From assembly GCA_043804925.1 (NCBI GenBank), contig JAZDIP010000009.1, forward strand, positions 1 through 58,164: a DNA stretch of 58,164 nt, read 5' to 3'. Each line of letters opens with the position of its first letter. The stretch's first letter is position 1. Under the pieces are notes generated by a model. It was given only the letters and a program-made list of their open reading frames with translations, was not told the origin of the DNA and did no database searches. The position numbers and the translations under genes were made by a program. Origin of the DNA: ChocPot-Mid sp043804925. GTDB taxonomy: Bacteria; Bacteroidota; Ignavibacteria; Kapaibacteriales; UBA2268. Below, in pieces: positions 26,987 to 35,645 of this stretch.

Positions 26987-28839
26987 GATATTTAATAACC
27001 TTAACATTGTTTTTGATATTCTTCACAAATGTTGTAGATGCCCAGTCTGATTTCAATTTAGGTGTTAATCTTGTTGATAACGGTGCATTTGTAAATATCA
27101 TAAACCATACAAACCGTTTTCAGGATGCTGTTTCTTTCGACGCTAACGGATGGCCTGAAAGTGATTTCAAACTTGTACTTATGGATGGTAGACCGGTTAT
27201 GGAATGGAGTAATGTTATTGACGATCCTGAAATTTACAGAGTTGATTATAGTGGTAACTATAAATGCAATTTTACTGGTTCAGCTGATATTTCGCTTTGG
27301 GGTAGCGGTGCTGCAATAGAAAATAAGATCTGGGACGAACAAAATAATCAAACTTACTTTGATTTAGTTGTTCCCGGTCCTCCCGCTGATAATCATGGAA
27401 TTGTCGTACTCACTTTTACAAATACGGCACGAACTGTTGAAGGTCCGACAAACAGAGGTATTACTAATCTTAAGGTAATACGACCGGGTTATGAATTGAA
27501 TACGGAAAAGATATTCACGGATGAATATATTAACTTGTGCAAAGCCGCAGATTTTTCCTGTTATCGTTTTTATAATCTTCAGAATATTTGGAGCGGCGAA
27601 CCGGAATTCCCTGAAAAAACTTTATGGAGCAACAGAAAAACTCCAAACGATGTGTCTCAAACGCCATTGACAAATATTAACGGTAAACGAGATGCCTGGT
27701 GCTGGGAATACATCATAGAACTTGCTAATATTCTTGATAAGGATATTTGGATAAATATTCACATTTCCTGTGATTCGAATTATGTTGTGAGCTTAGCTCA
27801 AATGCTCAAGGAACAACTTAATTCAGGAATAAATATATATGTTGAAAACAGCAATGAAGTTTGGAGCCCGACTCATATGACTCACGGACCTTACAATAGT
27901 GAGCAGGCAAAAGAGTATGGAATTCATTTTGATGAAAATTATGCCAGAAGAACTGTTGAACTTTCAAAATGGTTTGCTTTTGTTTTTGGCGAAAACGAAA
28001 TCAATAAAAGAATAAGGGTAATTCTTGCAGGTCAGCATGCTTATCACGGTAGAAGCGACACTCATCTAAATTATATCAATAATACTTTCGGTCCACCCAA
28101 AGAATTTATTTATGCAACAAGCGCAGCCGTATATTTTGGTTCTTCAACTCCTGCCGGAACAGTCGAAGAAATTAATGAAGGTATGATTGAAGACATTAAC
28201 AGCCAAATTGTAAATTCACAGGTCAGTACTTATAGATATAACCATATCAGCAAAGCAAAGAATTGGGAATTGACGGGTGGCTGTAGCTCTTACGAAGGCG
28301 GACCAGGATTGCCAGGGGGTGGAAGCACTTCAAATCTGGCCAATCAAATATTAGCAAACAGAACTGAAAAAATGGGAGATATCATCAAATACAATTATCT
28401 GGAAGGATGGAAAGATATTGGAGGTGGTTTAGCTTTGTATTTTACATTAAATTCCGGTTATAACAGATACGGCTGTTGGGGATTAACTGATGATTATACA
28501 AAACCGGACAGGAATTACAAAATGCAAGCTGTCAGAGATATTATTTCGACTTATACTAATGCTGATGATAAAAATAAACCAATTTCTGATTTTACAATAT
28601 ATCCCAATCCGGCAAAGGAATATATTGAAATTAAACTTTTAGAAAGTTCGAAACTTTCAGAAAGTTATTGTATTAAAATATACAATATACTTGGAGAATG
28701 TGTATTAAGTTCCGAGACATTTTCCAATCTTGTAAAATCAGCAGAAATTGATATTTCTGGATTGACCAATGGAATGTATTCATTAATAATCCGAAACAAG
28801 AATGTCATAATCACAGAAAGATTTGTTAAATTAAGATAA
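26983..28839 (+). CDS. Secreted TIM-barrel-like protein (putative glycosidase) with T9SS signal
   Basis: 618 residues with a signal peptide ending VVDA-Q. The middle part has the look of a clan-A type barrel found in secreted proteins of several phyla often labelled cellulose-binding: DIWINIHISC, then IYVENSNEVWSPTH near residue 285 with a Glu/Asn-Glu motif, and late HAYHGRSDT and GCSSYEGGPG. I do not recognise a named glycoside hydrolase family, so substrate is unknown. The last ~75 residues are a T9SS domain (YPNPAKEYIEIKLL...GMYSLIIRN). It overlaps the propeller gene by 4 bases. Confidence 0.65.
   Translation: MRYLITLTLFLIFFTNVVDAQSDFNLGVNLVDNGAFVNIINHTNRFQDAVSFDANGWPESDFKLVLMDGRPVMEWSNVIDDPEIYRVDYSGNYKCNFTGSADISLWGSGAAIENKIWDEQNNQTYFDLVVPGPPADNHGIVVLTFTNTARTVEGPTNRGITNLKVIRPGYELNTEKIFTDEYINLCKAADFSCYRFYNLQNIWSGEPEFPEKTLWSNRKTPNDVSQTPLTNINGKRDAWCWEYIIELANILDKDIWINIHISCDSNYVVSLAQMLKEQLNSGINIYVENSNEVWSPTHMTHGPYNSEQAKEYGIHFDENYARRTVELSKWFAFVFGENEINKRIRVILAGQHAYHGRSDTHLNYINNTFGPPKEFIYATSAAVYFGSSTPAGTVEEINEGMIEDINSQIVNSQVSTYRYNHISKAKNWELTGGCSSYEGGPGLPGGGSTSNLANQILANRTEKMGDIIKYNYLEGWKDIGGGLALYFTLNSGYNRYGCWGLTDDYTKPDRNYKMQAVRDIISTYTNADDKNKPISDFTIYPNPAKEYIEIKLLESSKLSESYCIKIYNILGECVLSSETFSNLVKSAEIDISGLTNGMYSLIIRNKNVIITERFVKLR
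28642..28658. repeat. Inverted repeat GAAAGTT/AACTTTC inside a T9SS domain
   Basis: Perfect 7-bp arms around CGA. It lies in the loop between YIEI and IKIYN. A close relative is at 32012-32028. Confidence 0.8.
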
Positions 28840-28867
28840 AAATTAATAATATTTTAAAAGGTTTATT

Positions 28868-29206
28868 ATGAAAATATCAAAATATAAACTGCATAGTCAG
28901 AATTTAGATAAACTAATTAATTATTTAAAGACTCAATTTCAATTCAGTTATGAAAATCAAAGCACTGATATGTCAGTTTTAGCTGCTGAAAAATTTTACT
29001 TTCGCAATAATTCAACACAATTAAATTTATTGATTTTGAAAGTTAAAAACTCCATTATCGAAATTGATGTCATCGGTGGAGCCGGAGGTAGTGGTTTATT
29101 AAACATTAACCTTTGGTCAGAAAAATCTTTTATTAAGAAAGCTGAGAAAGTACTGAAGACATATTCAGAAGAAAACGGATTGTTGTTTTCAGAATTTTCT
29201 GCCTGA
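28868..29206 (+). CDS. Hypothetical small cytoplasmic protein
   Basis: 112 residues, no signal peptide or membrane helix. The central IIEIDVIGGAGGSGLLNIN gives a Gly-rich turn. It follows the TIM-barrel gene by 28 bases with an AAAAGG ribosome site. I do not recognise the family; it vaguely recalls small DUF6054-type proteins. It is the only non-secreted product in this gene series. Confidence 0.6.
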   Translation: MKISKYKLHSQNLDKLINYLKTQFQFSYENQSTDMSVLAAEKFYFRNNSTQLNLLILKVKNSIIEIDVIGGAGGSGLLNINLWSEKSFIKKAEKVLKTYSEENGLLFSEFSA

Positions 29207-29253
29207 CAATAATATCTTTTAAAGATTATGAATAATTAATATAGGGTGTTAAG

Positions 29254-30213
29254 ATGAAATATTTTTTTACATTGTTTGTTTTTTTTGCTATAATTCATTT
29301 TTGTTATCCACAATTTACCGAACAGTACAGCTATACAATTGAAAAAGGAAAAGACCCATACATGTATTACTTCAGGGGGCTTGCCCAACATATAGTTCAG
29401 GGACCTGTTGATGATGTGCTTACAGATGTTCAGACAATACCTTTCGAGTGGGACTTTTTTGGTGAAAAGGTTAATCAGTATTTTATTTCCGACAATGGAT
29501 ATATTACATTTGATATGAATGTTACCGAAAGTCTTGCAACACCACAAATAATTTCAGAAGAAACCTCTCCAAAAGGTTCAATTTTCGGATTTTGGTTCGA
29601 TATTGGATTAGGAGATTACACTCCATGGTCAAATGAAATCGCAGTTTCAACAGTTGGTACTTCTCCTGATAGAGTGCATATAATTTATTGGATGAGAGTT
29701 GTTCCAAAAGTAACATTATTAACAGATGAAAATATCAGTTTCTTTATTGCTTTACATGAGCAGGGCGGATTTGATATTGGTTACACAGTCATGGGCGTGT
29801 ATTTGGATATTAAAGGAACAGTTGGGGCTATTAGCTTGGATGGCAATCAAATTGTAAATATTGAACCAAGTCCTGAATATCCGTTTCCATCTTGCGGATA
29901 TGGTGATTCGGATGATGAATGTATTTTAGTTAGGGAGAATGTTATCAATGTTGAAGAAAATTTTCCCTGCAGCTTTAAGATTTATCCCAATCCGGTATCA
30001 GATTATATTGAAATCATCGCAGAGGCAAGGTATGCTGTGTCCTTAAATAGTGAAATCCAAATCTTCAACTCACTCGGAGAGAGTCTTATGAAATCTTTTT
30101 TTTCCTCTCCAACTGGAGAGGGGCAGGAGTTGAGGTTCGATATTTCGGGATTACCACCAGGCATATTCTTCTTGAGATTTAGCAATAAATTTTATAAATT
30201 TGTAAAGATATAA
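29254..30213 (+). CDS. Secreted protein of unknown function with T9SS signal
   Basis: 319 residues with a signal peptide (MKYFFTLFVFFAIIHFCYP). The mature part (YYFRGLAQHI, VNQYFISDNGYITFDM, IIYWMRVVP) resembles beta-sandwich domains such as nidogen-like modules, but this is weak. A T9SS domain ends it (IYPNPVSDYIEIIAEA...LPPGIFFLRFSN). It lies 47 bases after the small cytoplasmic gene. Confidence 0.75.
   Translation: MKYFFTLFVFFAIIHFCYPQFTEQYSYTIEKGKDPYMYYFRGLAQHIVQGPVDDVLTDVQTIPFEWDFFGEKVNQYFISDNGYITFDMNVTESLATPQIISEETSPKGSIFGFWFDIGLGDYTPWSNEIAVSTVGTSPDRVHIIYWMRVVPKVTLLTDENISFFIALHEQGGFDIGYTVMGVYLDIKGTVGAISLDGNQIVNIEPSPEYPFPSCGYGDSDDECILVRENVINVEENFPCSFKIYPNPVSDYIEIIAEARYAVSLNSEIQIFNSLGESLMKSFFSSPTGEGQELRFDISGLPPGIFFLRFSNKFYKFVKI
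30104..30135. repeat. CCTCTCC-GGAGAGG element inside a T9SS domain, inverted copy
   Basis: CCTCTCC and GGAGAGG form a 7-bp hairpin with loop AACT, followed by GGGCAGGAGTTGAGG, the reverse complement of the CCTCACCCC type arm seen at 26852. It encodes SSPTGEGQELR in the loop after LGES. Confidence 0.8.
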
Positions 30214-30271
30214 TAAATAATAAACTTTTGTAAAAAACAGAATTATCATTATTAATATGGGATGATTAATT

Positions 30272-32206
30272 ATGAAAAAAATATTTTTACTATTTTTATT
30301 GCCATATTGCTTATTCTCACAGGAGTACACTGATTCACTTTTCAATGATGTATGGATTCACTCCGGAAAAACTTCTGCAGTAATATTTTGGCAAATAAAT
30401 GATATTTCAAAAGAAGTCCGAAGCTACGTCGAATACGGTGAGACTATAGATTATGATTATTCAACAGAAACAAAATCAGAATCAAGAAGAGCACAACTGC
30501 ATAGTATTATCAACCTTACACCCGGGCAGGAATATCATTTCAGAATGGTAATTGTTAATGATAAAGACGAAATAATCAAGAGTGAAGACAGGACTTTTAC
30601 AACGAACAATTATGAGGAAGCCGTAGTGATAAGTAAAAATACTGATGGTTCTGTTATCAGACTGGACCAACCTAACAAAACATATATACTCACTGAAGAC
30701 ATAGTTGCTGATGCAATAGCAATTGAAATTGCTGCTGAAGGAATTACACTTGAACTTGACGGACACAATATTTTTTATTCACAGAATTCAGATGAAGATT
30801 ATATTAACGGAATTCTGATTACTGTACCTGATGCAAAAATTTATAATGGAGGTGTTATTCAGGGACCTGTTGGTGGTAATTATAGTTATGCAGTTGGAGC
30901 AAGATGGAGAGCCGACGGAGTTGAAATCGCAGGATTAAATATTAATGTCAACCGCCCAAATGCATACCCTATCAGTCTTGCTGGTAGCGCAAAGAATATT
31001 ATAGATATTCATCATAATTATTTGTATAGTACGGTTAAGAAAATCGAAAGCCGTCATTATCCTGGGAACGATTTAATAAGGGTGGATGCTTTTGAAGAAA
31101 ATGCTGAAGTGAGCATACATCATAATATTCTAACTGAGGGCTGTCATTGCGGTATCAGCATGAGAGGTCCTGCGAAAAGTCTTGAAATAAATGACAACGA
31201 TATACGGCATCATCAGCAGTTTGTTAATGGTTATGCATTATATGGCAGTGGAATGAAAGGCGGCAAAATTCACGACAACCGTATCAGTTCAATCGGCAGG
31301 ACAATTCACCTGACAGCACCGGATATTGAATTTTATAATAACTGGGCTTCGACAAAAGGGCACATGACACTCGATGACATGCCTCAAGGTTCTGATTTAT
31401 GGTATGAACGCAGAGTTGAATTACACGGTATTAAATTTGAAGGCGAAAACGCGAAAAATATCAAAGTGCATGATAATTATATGGAAATTAACCAGCCACA
31501 GCAGGATGCTTACTGGGACTATGTTCCGGCTACACCATTGAATCTCGCTTGCTATGACCCTAATGCTATGAATGAAATTTATAATAATAAGATAATAGCC
31601 CATACTACATATAAACAAACTCATCATGGCGGCTATGGTGAATCGGGAGAGTGGGCTTCTGCGATTTATTTTGTTGGTATGAATTACATTAGTGACCCGG
31701 AAATGTTTTCAGCATATATTCACCACAATGAATTTATTAGTAATGATTTGTTCATTAGCGGTGATATTGATGCAACGCATATTGTAAGGATTGAGGATAA
31801 TGTTTTCAGACTTGGCTCTGAACCGACAGATGAACATTCAATATTCAGGACTATTCCACAGGAAATGCAGGATAGAGTATTGAATGGGAATAATATATTT
31901 ATTATGGATGATACTACTTCATCTGTAGCAAATCAACATTTTTTCTCAAAATCGGATGCTATTAAAGTAATTCCCAATCCCGCATCAGATTATATTGAAA
32001 TCACACTTTCAGAAAGTTCGGAACTTTCGGATAGTTTTTCGATAAAATTATACAACATACTCGGCGAATGTGTTTTACGCAAAGAGACAATGGTCAGTTC
32101 AACTGGACGAAGGATTGTTATATCTGAATTAACTAATGGAATTTATACAATAATTATTCATAATAATAATAAAATAATTTCTGAAAAGTTTCTGGTAATA
32201 CATTAA
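30272..32206 (+). CDS. Secreted right-handed beta-helix protein with Fn3-like N-domain and T9SS signal
   Basis: 644 residues; signal peptide ends LFS-Q. Residues ~20-110 are an Fn3-type domain (SAVIFWQI, YVEYGET, INLTPGQEYHFRMV). Residues ~120-540 form a parallel beta-helix, shown by repeated short strands such as GITLELDGHNIFYS, AEVSIHHNILTEG, SLEINDNDIRHH and KIHDNRISSIGRTIHL. Many pectate-lyase and carbohydrate-sulfatase-like depolymerases share this fold; catalytic residues are not assignable here. The T9SS domain is VIPNPASDYIEITLSE...NGIYTIIIHN. Last gene in the T9SS series. Confidence 0.78.
   Translation: MKKIFLLFLLPYCLFSQEYTDSLFNDVWIHSGKTSAVIFWQINDISKEVRSYVEYGETIDYDYSTETKSESRRAQLHSIINLTPGQEYHFRMVIVNDKDEIIKSEDRTFTTNNYEEAVVISKNTDGSVIRLDQPNKTYILTEDIVADAIAIEIAAEGITLELDGHNIFYSQNSDEDYINGILITVPDAKIYNGGVIQGPVGGNYSYAVGARWRADGVEIAGLNINVNRPNAYPISLAGSAKNIIDIHHNYLYSTVKKIESRHYPGNDLIRVDAFEENAEVSIHHNILTEGCHCGISMRGPAKSLEINDNDIRHHQQFVNGYALYGSGMKGGKIHDNRISSIGRTIHLTAPDIEFYNNWASTKGHMTLDDMPQGSDLWYERRVELHGIKFEGENAKNIKVHDNYMEINQPQQDAYWDYVPATPLNLACYDPNAMNEIYNNKIIAHTTYKQTHHGGYGESGEWASAIYFVGMNYISDPEMFSAYIHHNEFISNDLFISGDIDATHIVRIEDNVFRLGSEPTDEHSIFRTIPQEMQDRVLNGNNIFIMDDTTSSVANQHFFSKSDAIKVIPNPASDYIEITLSESSELSDSFSIKLYNILGECVLRKETMVSSTGRRIVISELTNGIYTIIIHNNNKIISEKFLVIH
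32012..32028. repeat. Inverted repeat GAAAGTTC/GAACTTTC inside a T9SS domain
   Basis: Perfect 8-bp arms around one G, in the loop between YIEI and IKLYN. Same family and same protein position as 28642-28658. Confidence 0.85.
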
Positions 32207-32268
32207 AATAGGCAAAGGAATAAAACAAGATTAGCGAAAATTTTTCACTATTCGTTTTTCATTTTTAG

Positions 32269-32487
32269 TTATAATTTCTCCCATACATCTCTGGATATTT
32301 CTGCTTGCTTTAAAATTTTCAAAAGAAATGATTTGTTTATATCCGATTCATGTGGATTAGGTATTGTTAAAGTAAGATTATCCTTAATCATGAACTGATG
32401 TTTCCCACCGGAATAAGGTCCATCAAAACCATATTTACGCAAGTAAAATATTAGTTCTTTTCGTTTAATCGGTTTAAACGGCGGCAT
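32269..32487 (-). CDS. hicA: HicA family toxin (mRNA interferase)
   Basis: 72 residues with a double-stranded-RNA-binding-like fold. KRKELIFYLRKYGFDGPYSGGKHQFM carries the Gly-Gly-Lys-His active-site region with catalytic His, followed by LTIPNPHESDINKSFLLKILKQAEIS. By family knowledge it cleaves mRNA and is held by HicB. Its start overlaps the end of hicB by 14 bases. Here the antitoxin gene comes first. Confidence 0.92.
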   Translation of the reverse strand: MPPFKPIKRKELIFYLRKYGFDGPYSGGKHQFMIKDNLTLTIPNPHESDINKSFLLKILKQAEISRDVWEKL

Positions 32488-32725
32488 CTTCCAGCTCTAA
32501 AATATTCAGATTAATATTTTCAATAACAGGAATATCAAGACCTTTCTTTAGACGTATAAAAATCCATTCTTCAAGCACTTCAATTAACTCATTTCTGCAA
32601 GATTCAAAATTATCGGATTTTGCATATACTCCTTTGCAAAGTGGTATCTCTCCGTAAACTGAGCCATCCTCCATAATTTCATAATCTGCGTTTCTAAGTG
32701 CTGCATCTAAATAATCTTTTAGCAT
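32474..32725 (-). CDS. hicB: HicB family antitoxin
   Basis: 83 residues with the partial RNase-H-like HicB fold: YEIMEDGSVYGEIPLCKGVYAKSDNFESCRNELIEVLEEWI. The short C-terminus lacks an evident DNA-binding domain. AAAGGA lies about 9 bases before the ATG. Transcribed with hicA. Confidence 0.9.
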   Translation of the reverse strand: MLKDYLDAALRNADYEIMEDGSVYGEIPLCKGVYAKSDNFESCRNELIEVLEEWIFIRLKKGLDIPVIENINLNILELEDAAV

Positions 32726-32811
32726 AATTATTTATCCTTTATATTTATTTTCTTTAATCAACGAAAGAAAAATTGAATTATTACATTGTGAAATAAAAAT
32801 ACGAGTGAAAC

Positions 32812-32841
32812 TTTGTAAAATATTAATTTTTATTATATTTG
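32812..32841 (+). promoter_or_regulatory. Bacteroidota-type promoter for the gene at 32900
   Basis: TTTG at 32812-32815 and TATATTTG at 32834-32841, 18 bases apart, match the -33 TTTG / -7 TAnnTTTG consensus. The -7 box is 58 bases before the start codon. Confidence 0.55.
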
Positions 32842-32899
32842 TATAAATATTAGACAGTTTTTACAAATATTATTTTTGGCAAAATATTAAAGATGTGAT

Positions 32900-33286
32900 A
32901 TGAAAAATATATTTCTATTAGTGTTACAAATATTGTTGCTGTTGTTTGTTGTTTATTCTGAGATATTTTTTAATGGTAATGGACGATATAGCTATTCAAA
33001 TCTAATTGTTAGTCTCGTCCTATATTTATTTATTGTATTATCAACACAAATAAAATTTCAAAATGTTGTATTAAAAAAAATATTTACAACTAATTTACCT
33101 TCTCAAAAAATAAAATTATTAAGTTTATTGGTTTTCATTATTTCAGTCTTTAATATCATTGACATATTTTCAAATTTCCCAAATTATAAATTATGGGGAC
33201 ACTTTATCACAATTATTAATCTCATTTTCTATCTGGCAATGATTTTAATTCTTGTAAGTGAAAAAGAAAATTCTATATTGTCATAG
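32900..33286 (+). CDS. Small integral membrane protein, unknown function
   Basis: 128 residues with four hydrophobic segments at about 5-22, 33-50, 70-88 and 100-122. No recognised family. It stands alone between hicAB and the secreted-protein group, with its own promoter. Confidence 0.65.
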   Translation: MKNIFLLVLQILLLLFVVYSEIFFNGNGRYSYSNLIVSLVLYLFIVLSTQIKFQNVVLKKIFTTNLPSQKIKLLSLLVFIISVFNIIDIFSNFPNYKLWGHFITIINLIFYLAMILILVSEKENSILS

Positions 33287-33299
33287 CTTTATATGTAAA

Positions 33300-33336
33300 A
33301 AAAACGAATAGCAAATATTATTCACTATTCGTTTTT
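33300..33336. terminator. Hairpin of the CGAATAG/CTATTCG intergenic family
   Basis: AAAAACGAATAG and CTATTCGTTTTT form a 12-bp stem with T-rich end, just after the membrane-protein gene. Related copies are near 32232-32270 (only one arm) and 36361-36399. It could terminate transcription in both directions. Confidence 0.65.
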
Positions 33337-33400
33337 CACTATTCACTAAATTAGTATTTATCACTACAATAAAATCATTGTTTGTACTACAAATTATATG

Positions 33401-33410
33401 CCCCCCCCCC
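33401..33410. repeat. Ten-C homopolymer tract upstream of a secreted-protein operon
   Basis: Ten consecutive C in otherwise AT-rich DNA, 56 bases before the start codon at 33466. It lies between a TTTG (33381-33384) and a weak -7-like GATATTTTG (33412-33420). Confidence 0.8.
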
Positions 33411-33465
33411 TGATATTTTGCATTATAATTAATTTCTTGTAATCATAAATTAGAAGGGAATTGAA

Positions 33466-34191
33466 ATGAAAAAACAATCAATATCAATATTTATAAGTTT
33501 AATTCTTGGAATTCTTTTACTTCCATCTATCTTTTCTTCAGCTCAGGTTCCTGATTGCCCACCTGCTAATCCAAATTGTAATGAATGGAGTTTATGGGAT
33601 ATTAGAACATGGAACTTAGAGTCACCTTATTGTCAAATTACAATTGAATACAGAACTAGAGTTTGTCAACCTGACAATAGAGAAGAATTAGAGTATAGAA
33701 ACCTTCAAGTTACGGGTAATTGTCAATTTATGCAAAACTTTAGTATTTACCACTATAGTATTAATAGCTTACATGAATTAGTAGATCTTTTGTTAATTGA
33801 AGATTTAGAAAACTCACCTCAATATGATGATGAATGCCCTTGCCCAAATGTCAAAGTAACAAGAAAATTTTATACTGCTTCCTGTGGTATATGGGTAAAT
33901 TGTACTTATGATATCAGTAATACTCAACCAGTATGTGAACAGGGGTTTGATCTTCCCTTGCCTCATTATAATGACGGTAATGGTGATAAGGTTAAGGTCT
34001 GGAGATGGCAATCTTGTGGGCAAACTTGTTGTGAAAGGGTCTATCAAGTTTGTAAAGCACCTTCGGCTACACATCCTGGTAGCTTTGTAATACAAATTCA
34101 AGCAATGCAGAAAAACAGAATTGCACCCTGTACACAAGCACCAGATGGCTCGAGTCCAAAGTATGCAAAACCCTGTGAAGATGGTTGTTAA
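33466..34191 (+). CDS. Secreted cysteine-rich protein, unknown function
   Basis: 241 residues; signal peptide ends FSSA-Q. The mature part has about 20 cysteines in pairs (CPPANPNCNEW, CPCPNVKV, CGIWVNC, CGQTCCERVYQVC), suggesting disulfide-bonded extracellular modules. No T9SS domain and no recognised family. AGAAGGGA precedes the start. It is followed at 18 and 14 bases by two T9SS genes, probably one operon. Confidence 0.7.
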   Translation: MKKQSISIFISLILGILLLPSIFSSAQVPDCPPANPNCNEWSLWDIRTWNLESPYCQITIEYRTRVCQPDNREELEYRNLQVTGNCQFMQNFSIYHYSINSLHELVDLLLIEDLENSPQYDDECPCPNVKVTRKFYTASCGIWVNCTYDISNTQPVCEQGFDLPLPHYNDGNGDKVKVWRWQSCGQTCCERVYQVCKAPSATHPGSFVIQIQAMQKNRIAPCTQAPDGSSPKYAKPCEDGC

Positions 34192-34209
34192 TTATAAACA
34201 TTTTTTATT

Positions 34210-35631
34210 ATGAAGAATCTTATCGCTTATATAGTATTATTATTGATAACCAGTACTCACAAAGGATTTGCTGAAGATTATTATCATTTTTATGGTAAGG
34301 ATTATTTTGATAAAAACAGATTTACAAGATTAGCGTATGACAGATATAATGACATTATTTATGTCATAACAGTCGAGACTAGAAGCGATCCTTATCATTA
34401 TGGAATAAGTTTTTTTGCAAACAATGTCTGGAATTCTTTATCTTTTGAAAATACCGGGTATCCTTTAAAAGATACAAGTCAAATAAAGGATATTTTAATC
34501 GATAATAAGGGCATTTTATGGATGTGTTCTGAAAAAGGAATTCTAAGCTATAATATTTTGTCAGGTTGGAAAAATTTTACAATTTCTGTACCCACAGGTA
34601 AAGATATTATATATAATTACCTTCTTACTGACTCATCGGGATATACCTGGTTTCATGCAACTTTTGGTCAATATTCAAATGATATTTTCGTAGGAATGGA
34701 ACAAAGGTTATATAAAATAACTAACCATCAACCTGAACTTGTTTACATTGCTGATACAAATGATATTAAATCAGGTATTAAAACCTTCAGTAATCCTCCC
34801 GGAACTTCAAGAGCCACTGACCGAAACGGAAATTTTTGGATAGCATATCCCCAGTCAGTTAATGGATTAGGGCTTGTAAAAATTAACTCAAATAATAATA
34901 ACTATGAATTTTATCAACTTCGTGATTATAACTCTGATTTATACCAGAAAGTTCTTTACCCTTACGACTTAGATATAGTTTCTGACCAAAGATTACTAGT
35001 AACATATACCGCAAATGTTCAGGAAAAAACAAGAGGTGGAATTAGTATCTATAATCCCTTGGATAGTAGTTGGAATCATTTTGGAGAATCTGACGGACTT
35101 CCCTTTGAGAATCTGTCAATTCTTAATAGAATAGAAAACACTGTAATTGATAATAATGGAATTTACTGGATTGGAACTCGAGATTGGGGAATAATAAAAT
35201 TTAATCCAACCAATAAACGAAGCGAGATTCTAGACTTTAAGGAACTTTTAAATAAACCCAATTTATTTTTTTTAAATACAATTTACGATTCATTTAAAGA
35301 TAATCTTGGTAATATTTGGTTTTCAACTGGTGATGGTATAATAAAGGTTACACTAGGACCATCCTTTGTTGATGAAAAATATAAACGCAAAAATAAAATA
35401 GAAGTATTTCCAAATCCAGTCCAAGTTTCAAAAGATATCACTTTTTCAATTAATAACCTGCCTTTAAAGAATGATGATTTAATTATTTACGACATTAATG
35501 GAAAAATTATTAAAACATTGAATGTTTCAACTGGTTCTGAAATGTTCAATTTTAATACAACAAATATGGTTCCAGGTATTTATATTGCAAAACTTTATTC
35601 ACAATTAATTTCATTTGTAATCACTAATTAA
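34210..35631 (+). CDS. Secreted regulator-propeller-like protein with T9SS signal
   Basis: 473 residues with a signal peptide ending GFA-E. Repeats like LIDNKGILWMCSEKGILSYN, TDSSGYTWFHATFG, DRNGNFWIAYPQ and DNNGIYWIGTRDWGIIKFN have the DxxGxxWxGT pattern of two-component-regulator propellers, but no kinase follows. The end is a T9SS domain (VFPNPVQVSKDITFSI...VPGIYIAKLYSQ) of a subtype different from the 23.5-32 kb series and free of repeat inserts. Confidence 0.78.
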   Translation: MKNLIAYIVLLLITSTHKGFAEDYYHFYGKDYFDKNRFTRLAYDRYNDIIYVITVETRSDPYHYGISFFANNVWNSLSFENTGYPLKDTSQIKDILIDNKGILWMCSEKGILSYNILSGWKNFTISVPTGKDIIYNYLLTDSSGYTWFHATFGQYSNDIFVGMEQRLYKITNHQPELVYIADTNDIKSGIKTFSNPPGTSRATDRNGNFWIAYPQSVNGLGLVKINSNNNNYEFYQLRDYNSDLYQKVLYPYDLDIVSDQRLLVTYTANVQEKTRGGISIYNPLDSSWNHFGESDGLPFENLSILNRIENTVIDNNGIYWIGTRDWGIIKFNPTNKRSEILDFKELLNKPNLFFLNTIYDSFKDNLGNIWFSTGDGIIKVTLGPSFVDEKYKRKNKIEVFPNPVQVSKDITFSINNLPLKNDDLIIYDINGKIIKTLNVSTGSEMFNFNTTNMVPGIYIAKLYSQLISFVITN

Positions 35632-35645
35632 ATGGAGAACAATTT

